Assembly (NCBI GenBank): GCA_963819635.1
Contig: CAWFWX010000005.1
Coordinates: 248,001 to 312,000 of the forward strand
Direction of reading: 5' to 3'
DNA from: JACVRW01 sp963819635
GTDB lineage: Bacteria > Actinomycetota > Thermoleophilia > Solirubrobacterales > Thermoleophilaceae
Length of the DNA stretch: 64,000 bases
Both the position numbers and the translations under genes were made by a program. The notes under the pieces are model-generated. The model saw nothing but the letters and a program-made list of their open reading frames with translations. It was not told where the DNA came from and made no database searches. Below, piece after piece: positions 60,092-64,000 of the stretch (position 1 is the stretch's first letter; each line of letters opens with the position of its first letter).

Positions 60092-61682
60092 CGCCCAGCG
60101 GCCCACGGCCGGGCCCGTCGCGCCCGGTGAGGTGCGCATCCAGCGCGCGCTGCTCAGCGTGTCCGACAAGCGCGGCCTGGTGGAGTTCGCGCGCGGGCTG
60201 GCGCAGCTCGGCGTCGAGATCGTCTCGACCGGGGGCACGGCCCGCGAGCTCGCCGACCAGGGGTTCGAGGTTCGGGCTGTTGAGGACTACACGGGCTTCC
60301 CGGAGATCCTCGACGGCCGCGTCAAGACGCTCAACCCGCGCATCTACGCCGGCCTGCTCGCGGTGCGCTCGGACGACGAGCACATGGAGACGCTGAGCGA
60401 GCACGCCGTTGAGCCGATCGACCTCGTCTGCGTGAACCTCTATCCGTTCGAGCGGGTGTCGGGACTGCGCGGCGTCGAGGACGACGAGGTGATCGAGAAC
60501 ATCGACATCGGCGGTCCCGCGCTGATCCGGGCCGCGGCCAAGAACCACGCCTTCTCGGCGGCGGTCGTGACGCCCGAGAGCTACGACGCCGTGCTGGGCG
60601 AGCTCGAGGAGTCGGACGGGCGGCTGTCGCTGCGCACGCGCCAGAGCCTCGCGATGGAGGCGTTCGCCTACACCGCGCGCTACGACGCGGCGATCGCGCG
60701 CTGGTTCGCCGAGCGCGAGGGCGACTTCCCCGCGCAGTACACGCGCTCGTTCGAGAAGGTGCTCGACCTCAGCTACGGAGAGAACCCGCATCAGCGCGCG
60801 GCGTACTACGCCGAGACGGGCGCCCGCACGCACCTGATGTCGATGGTGTCGAAGCTGCACGGCAAGGAGCTCTCCTTCAACAACCTGCTCGACCTCGACT
60901 CGGGGCGCCGGCTGATCGAGGACTTCGAGCTGCCGATGGCGGCGATCATCAAGCACAACAACCCGTGCGGCGCGGCGGTCGGGGCGACGGTGGGCGAGGC
61001 GTTCGACAAGGCGCTCGCGACCGATCCGCAGAGCGCCTTCGGCGGCGTCTTCTGCTTCAACCGGCGGGTCGACCTCGCGCTCGCCGAGAAGCTGCACGCG
61101 ATGTTCGTGGAGGCGGTGTTCGCGCCCGGCTACGACGAGGACGCGTACGCCCTGCTGGCCGACAAGCCGAACGTCCGGCTGCTGGAGAACCAGGAGCGAC
61201 GGACGATCCCGATCTCGGAGCACGACCTGAAGCGCGTGCGGGGCGGGATCCTCATGCAGGACCGGGACACCGGCATGGAGGAGCGCGAGGTCATGGAGGT
61301 GGCCACCGAGCGCAAGCCGAGCGAGCCGGAGTGGGGCGAGCTGCTGTTCGCGATGCGGGTCTGCAAGCACGTGCGCTCGAACGCGATCGTGCTGTCGAAG
61401 GGGCTCGGCACGGTCGGGATCGGGGCGGGGCAGATGAGCCGGGTCGACTCCGTGCGGCTGGCGCTCGAGAAGGCGACCGCGGCGGGCCTGTCGCCGGACG
61501 GCGCGGTGCTCGCCTCGGATGCGTTCTTCCCGTTCGCCGACGGGCCGCAGTTGGCGATCGACGCCGGTGTGCGAGCGATCATCCAGCCGGGAGGATCACA
61601 GCGAGACGAAGAGGTGGTGGACGCGTGCAACGCGGCGGGCGTGGCGATGGTGTTCACGGCGAGACGACACTTTCGTCACTGA
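60084..61682 (+). CDS. purH: Bifunctional AICAR transformylase/IMP cyclohydrolase
   Basis: 532 residues. The N-terminal cyclohydrolase has ALLSVSDKRGLVEFARGLAQLGVEIVSTGGTAREL and GRVKTLNPRIYAGLL. The C-terminal transformylase has KLHGKELSFNNLLDLDSGRRLI, IIKHNNPCGAAVG, and ASDAFFPFADGPQLAIDAGVRAIIQPGGSQRDEEVV. It makes the last two steps to IMP. ATG start 60084 overlaps purN. Ends the purine archipelago. Confidence 0.97.
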   Translation: MADAQRPTAGPVAPGEVRIQRALLSVSDKRGLVEFARGLAQLGVEIVSTGGTARELADQGFEVRAVEDYTGFPEILDGRVKTLNPRIYAGLLAVRSDDEHMETLSEHAVEPIDLVCVNLYPFERVSGLRGVEDDEVIENIDIGGPALIRAAAKNHAFSAAVVTPESYDAVLGELEESDGRLSLRTRQSLAMEAFAYTARYDAAIARWFAEREGDFPAQYTRSFEKVLDLSYGENPHQRAAYYAETGARTHLMSMVSKLHGKELSFNNLLDLDSGRRLIEDFELPMAAIIKHNNPCGAAVGATVGEAFDKALATDPQSAFGGVFCFNRRVDLALAEKLHAMFVEAVFAPGYDEDAYALLADKPNVRLLENQERRTIPISEHDLKRVRGGILMQDRDTGMEEREVMEVATERKPSEPEWGELLFAMRVCKHVRSNAIVLSKGLGTVGIGAGQMSRVDSVRLALEKATAAGLSPDGAVLASDAFFPFADGPQLAIDAGVRAIIQPGGSQRDEEVVDACNAAGVAMVFTARRHFRH

Positions 61683-61683
61683 T

Positions 61684-61713
61684 TTCGACATTCATCGAAC
61701 TCTCGACTACAGT
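61684..61713 (+). promoter_or_regulatory. Candidate housekeeping promoter for the ArsR gene
   Basis: TTCGAC (61684-61689) and TACAGT (61708-61713) with an 18-base spacer resemble a sigma-70-type promoter. It begins just after the purH stop (61682). Close matching of only part of each hexamer keeps confidence low. Confidence 0.4.
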
Positions 61714-61759
61714 TGTGAACGAGCGCGGACTCGCTTGAGGGAGCGGCACGCGGTCTCGA

Positions 61760-62086
61760 ATGAGAGAGCCACATCATCCATCTTGTGGGGAGCTCGAGCT
61801 CCCGGCCGTACTTCACGCGCTGAGCGACCCGGCGCGACTCCAAATCGTCCGCAAGCTCGCGGACGGCGACGAGTGCACGTGCGGCACGTTCGACCTGGGC
61901 CTCTCGAAGGCAACCCTCTCCCACCACTTCCGCGTACTGCGCGAGAGCGGCGTGGTCCACACCCGCGTGGACGGCCGCCGCCGCCTCCTGTCGCTGCGCG
62001 AGGACGACCTGAACGAGCGCTTCCCCGGTCTCCTCCAAGCGGTGCTCTCGGCAAAGCACGAGAGCGACCTCGAAGCCGTCATCTAA
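61760..62086 (+). CDS. ArsR-family transcriptional regulator
   Basis: 108 residues, winged helix. LPAVLHALSDPARLQIVRKL, GLSKATLSHHFRVLRESGVVHTRVDGRRRLLSLREDDLNERFPGLL fit ArsR. The cysteines in ECTCGTFDLG lie where ArsR/SmtB metal-site ELCVCDL is found, so thiol or metal sensing is possible. Target genes are not obvious; its stop is 2 bases before the end of the convergent tRNA-Lys. Confidence 0.88.
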   Translation: MREPHHPSCGELELPAVLHALSDPARLQIVRKLADGDECTCGTFDLGLSKATLSHHFRVLRESGVVHTRVDGRRRLLSLREDDLNERFPGLLQAVLSAKHESDLEAVI

Positions 62087-62087
62087 G

Positions 62088-62404
62088 TGGGCCGCCCGGG
62101 ACTCGAACCCGGATCTCAAGGATTAACAATCCCGCACCGGCTCTCACCGGCCGCGACACCGTGTCGCGTTGCTGGCTGGACCATCTCTTCGCCCTCGACT
62201 CGACGTTAGGGCGGGCAGCGTATGGCCTCTGAGGGCTCTCCCTGACGGGGTTGCCTGCTGATAACCCAATCCTCGGGATTGTCACGCTTCGGTACCCGAG
62301 GCTCTAAGGGCGTCCCAGCAAACAGCTGCCGACCAACTAGCGGTTTCCCGACTAGCGCTCCTTTTGTGTTGAAGTCCCGCGCTCTGCCATTGAGCTAACG
62401 GCCC
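62088..62404 (-). tRNA. tRNA-Lys(UUU) split by a group I intron
   Basis: Exons are 62372-62404 and 62088-62126. Joined, they give a 72-nt tRNA with acceptor GGGCCGT/GCGGCCC (T-G pair at the base), D-arm GCTC/GAGC, T-arm CCGGGTTCGAGTCCCGG and discriminator A. The anticodon loop reads C-T-T^TT-A-A, so the anticodon is TTT and the intron sits between positions 34 and 35. The anticodon stem has a C-U mismatch and a G-U pair. CCA is not encoded. A -10/-35 pair stands upstream. Confidence 0.88.
62127..62371 (-). ncRNA. Group I intron (245 nt) in tRNA-Lys
   Basis: The 5' exon ends CTT and the intron ends ATTG with the terminal G required of group I introns. P1 can form between CUU and GAG (62358-62360). 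Core motifs in order are P CGGGAAACCG (62341-62350), Q CAATCCCGAGG (62271-62281), R CTCAGAGGCCATACGC (62218-62233), the P8 hairpin CCCTAACGTC...AGGG (62192-62211) and S GAAGAGATGGTCC (62178-62190). From memory, these resemble the cyanobacterial tRNA-Leu(UAA) intron, subgroup IC3. There is no ORF inside. Confidence 0.88.
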
Positions 62405-62413
62405 TGCGGTCCA

Positions 62414-62442
62414 ATTATGCCGGGCGAGCCGTCCGCGGCGAA
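62414..62442 (-). promoter_or_regulatory. tRNA-Lys promoter
   Basis: On the minus strand TTCGCC (62437-62442), a 17-base spacer and CATAAT (62414-62419) lie 10 bases before the tRNA 5' end. The -35 is only partly canonical. The SOS-type palindrome at 62445-62458 is 3 bases further upstream. Confidence 0.5.
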
Positions 62443-62444
62443 TG

Positions 62445-62458
62445 CGAACATATGTTCG
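62445..62458. promoter_or_regulatory. LexA/SOS-type operator CGAACATATGTTCG
   Basis: A perfect 14-bp palindrome equal to the consensus SOS box of Gram-positive LexA/DinR (CGAAC-N4-GTTCG). It covers the ATG at 62452 of the HNH-endonuclease gene and lies just upstream of the tRNA-Lys promoter. If LexA binds here, the HNH gene would be DNA-damage induced and the true start may be GTG 62458 or later. Confidence 0.75.
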
Positions 62459-62907
62459 TGGATCTGGAACCGCCCGTACCTCTTCTCAAGCAGCGCGGTC
62501 GTCCGCCCGCAGAGGCGAGCACCGCCGAACTGCGCGTGTGCCGGCGTCACGGACTCATCGAGTTCCACCTGTTGAGCCAGGGCAAGCGCGGACATCGCTG
62601 GCGCTGTAAGCGATGCGCCGGCGAAGCGGTAACCCGACGCCTGCAGAAGGTCAAGCGAATCCTTGTCGAGGAGGCCGGCGGGTGCTGCGCGGTCTGCGGC
62701 TACGACCGCTGCATGGTCAACCTGCACTTCCACCACGTGGATCCCACGACGAAGTCCTTCACGATGAGCGTCGCCTCGGGCAAGGGCCTGCCGAAGCTCC
62801 GAGCAGAGGCAAAGAAGTGCGTGCTGGTGTGCGCGAACTGCCATGGCGAGATCGAGAGCGGGGTCATCGCCTCGCCGCCGGCAGGCGCGACTTACTCACA
62901 CGCCTAA
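62452..62907 (+). CDS. HNH endonuclease-like zinc protein
   Basis: 151 residues. The N-terminal zinc ribbon is ELRVCRRHGLIEFHLLSQ...RWRCKRCAGEAVTRR. The HNH part is CCAVCGYDRCMVNLHFHHVDPTTKSF and KKCVLVCANCHGEIESGV, with paired cysteines binding structural zinc and the central His as the general base. The family is widespread in actinobacteria and its target is unknown. It is divergent from the intron-bearing tRNA with 47 bases between. The start is uncertain because of the operator. Confidence 0.8.
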   Translation: MFVDLEPPVPLLKQRGRPPAEASTAELRVCRRHGLIEFHLLSQGKRGHRWRCKRCAGEAVTRRLQKVKRILVEEAGGCCAVCGYDRCMVNLHFHHVDPTTKSFTMSVASGKGLPKLRAEAKKCVLVCANCHGEIESGVIASPPAGATYSHA

Positions 62908-62919
62908 GATTCGACTGAC

Positions 62920-62991
62920 GGCCCCGTGGTGTAGTGGTTAGCACGCGAGATTTTCACTCTCGTAGCGCGAGTTCGATTCTCGTCGGGGCTA
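62920..62991 (+). tRNA. tRNA-Glu(UUC)
   Basis: Cloverleaf: acceptor GGCCCCG/CGGGGCT (G-T at the end), D-arm GTGT/GCAC, anticodon stem CGAGA/TCTCG around loop TTTTCAC giving anticodon TTC, T-arm CGAG/CTCG with loop TTCGATT, discriminator A. No CCA encoded. Confidence 0.93.
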
Positions 62992-62992
62992 C

Positions 62993-63328
62993 CTAAGGCT
63001 GGGGTTCGGTTTCGAGCTGCGGGTCGTAGCTGCCGCACGAGGCGGCGAAGACCAGTAGGGCGGCGAGGAGGCCGGGCAGGTGGCTCGTCGCCAGCATGAC
63101 CAGCAGGCCGGCCACGCCGCCGGCCACCGCCGAGAAGAGCACGTAGGCCAGCGGCAGGGAGAGGATGCGGCCGGTCACGACGGAGCAGGCCAGCCAGATC
63201 ACCGGGCCGACCAGCCAGCCCCAGTCCTCGAAGAAGTCCTCGTCGAGCGCCAGGCCGAGGATCGCGAAGGGGATCGCGACCACGACCGCCTGTACGACCA
63301 GGGCCTTCCAGAAGAGCCGGGCGTTCAA
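62993..63328 (-). CDS. Small membrane protein, unknown function
   Basis: 111 residues with three hydrophobic helices (ALVVQAVVVAIPFAILGLAL, LVGPVIWLACSVV, LPLAYVLFSAVAGGVAGLLVMLATS) and a short tail. A TTG at 63328 is the best start after the tRNA-Val gene; no good ribosome site is seen. It lies between two tRNA genes on the opposite strand. Not recognised. Confidence 0.5.
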   Translation of the reverse strand: MNARLFWKALVVQAVVVAIPFAILGLALDEDFFEDWGWLVGPVIWLACSVVTGRILSLPLAYVLFSAVAGGVAGLLVMLATSHLPGLLAALLVFAASCGSYDPQLETEPQP

Positions 63329-63354
63329 GGAGCGGATACTAGACTCGGCCGTTT

Positions 63355-63427
<73 letters not shown>

Positions 63428-63538
63428 TCCTGACGAGTCCGCTTCGGAAGTCGGATCGGAGAGGCCGCTCCCGGAGTTGAGCGATCAGCGCGGTGTTCCG
63501 ACGTCCCCGCGCCCGGATCCACTCCGCCCGCGGGGACC

Positions 63539-63751
63539 TCAGACTGGGACGTCGCGGCGTCGCTGTCCCTGGGTGTGGGGGCGACCGAGACCCTCCTCGC
63601 CGGCGCCCACCGGCGTCTTTGGAGCTTGTCGCGCCGCGAGCTGGCCGACGCGCGCCGCGAGCCTACGGAAACGGCGGCGCCCTGGGCGGGCCGCCTCCTG
63701 GTGGTCGAGCGCCCGCGCGGCCAGGACAGCCAAGAGCGGTCCTGATGGCAT
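63539..63751 (-). CDS. Possible small basic protein with a strong ribosome site
   Basis: 70 residues, Arg/Ala-rich (ARALDHQEAARPGRRRFRRL...). The perfect AGGAGG at 63757-63762 lies 5 bases before its ATG, which favours real translation over a chance ORF. No family is recognised. The opposite strand also has open frames here, so this is tentative. Confidence 0.4.
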   Translation of the reverse strand: MPSGPLLAVLAARALDHQEAARPGRRRFRRLAARVGQLAARQAPKTPVGAGEEGLGRPHTQGQRRRDVPV

Positions 63752-63762
63752 CGTCGCCTCCT

Positions 63763-64000
63763 AGTTACAGCGTGGGATTCGTATGGCTGGCGACGCTACG
63801 GCCGACCGGCCGCTCTTCGCTACGTGGACCCACCGCAGGCTTTTCTCCAGGCGCCCGGCGCGTGTTCGAGGTTCCGCGCGTGCGTACGGGGATACGCTTG
63901 GCGTCAGCCGAGGCGAGTCCAGGAGCCGGCCATGCGAAGTCCGACGGCCGCACGGCGCCGGATGACGGATCTGAACAGGCGCACCCATTTGCTCGAGCGC
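63763..64000. other. No confident gene at the window end
   Basis: After tRNA-Val only the small basic ORF is supportable; the remaining ~240 bases carry short overlapping frames on both strands with no recognisable domain, RNA or repeat. A gene entering from beyond the window edge is possible. Confidence 0.5.

Noticed and set aside
63783..63988. Short plus and minus frames near the window end
   Set aside because: About 60-75 codons, Arg-rich, no ribosome site and no recognisable domain.

Overview
This is a GC-rich (about 70% G+C by eye) chromosomal segment from an actinobacterium. A member of the Thermoleophilia (Solirubrobacterales-like) fits best: there is a dnaK-grpE-dnaJ-hspR operon, an inositol-phosphate synthase/CDP-alcohol phosphotransferase lipid cluster, many GTG and TTG starts, and end-overlapping genes throughout. 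The class assignment is inference. The window is almost fully coding; the only gene-poor stretch is the last ~570 bases.

Layout: 1-2277, thiazole genes thiO (cut by the window edge)-thiS-thiG plus an NTF2-like ORF. 2322-6807, argF and a cupredoxin lipoprotein, divergent from an exonuclease/phosphatase-fold gene, a Ser/Arg-rich phasin-like protein and an RlmD/TrmA-type RNA methyltransferase. 6804-15055, a long minus-strand run with two small proteins, a degenerate uracil-DNA-glycosylase-like protein, a glycosyltransferase-PHP fusion, inositol-3-phosphate synthase, a CDP-alcohol phosphotransferase, a PAP2 enzyme and two membrane proteins. This run reads as an inositol-lipid/glycolipid cluster. 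15109-22132, an alpha/beta hydrolase, endonuclease III, an EamA transporter, an FKBP lipoprotein and the dnaK operon. 22167-31257, a sigma/anti-sigma-like pair, a secreted glycoside hydrolase, a complete potABCD-type polyamine importer, and a small signalling block (receiver, PAS-LuxR, MaoC-like). 31476-39608, clpB, an NHL-repeat secreted protein, a second sigma pair and small proteins.

39605-61682 is a purine-biosynthesis archipelago: purD-purE-purB, purC-purS-purQ-purL, purF, purN-purH. Between these blocks lie DUF1800/DUF1501/cupredoxin, an EamA transporter, two oligopeptide-type permeases, a third ECF sigma/anti-sigma pair with a secreted RTX-like protein, and recQ. purM and purK are not in the window.

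The most striking region is 61684-63427. An ArsR regulator is followed by a minus-strand tRNA-Lys(UUU) whose anticodon is split by a 245-nt group I intron resembling the cyanobacterial tRNA-Leu intron. A perfect 14-bp LexA/SOS-type palindrome then lies over the start of an HNH-endonuclease gene, followed by tRNA-Glu and tRNA-Val.

Other signals: a related structured non-coding element occurs twice (9914-10005 and 31342-31440). The dnaK and clpB promoters share a 10-bp block at identical spacing. Candidate ECF promoters precede the anti-sigma and RTX genes. Four genes (thiO, an alpha/beta hydrolase, an anti-sigma-like gene and the normally essential purL) carry single-base +1 insertions, five in all. 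That pattern looks more like sequence error than gene decay.
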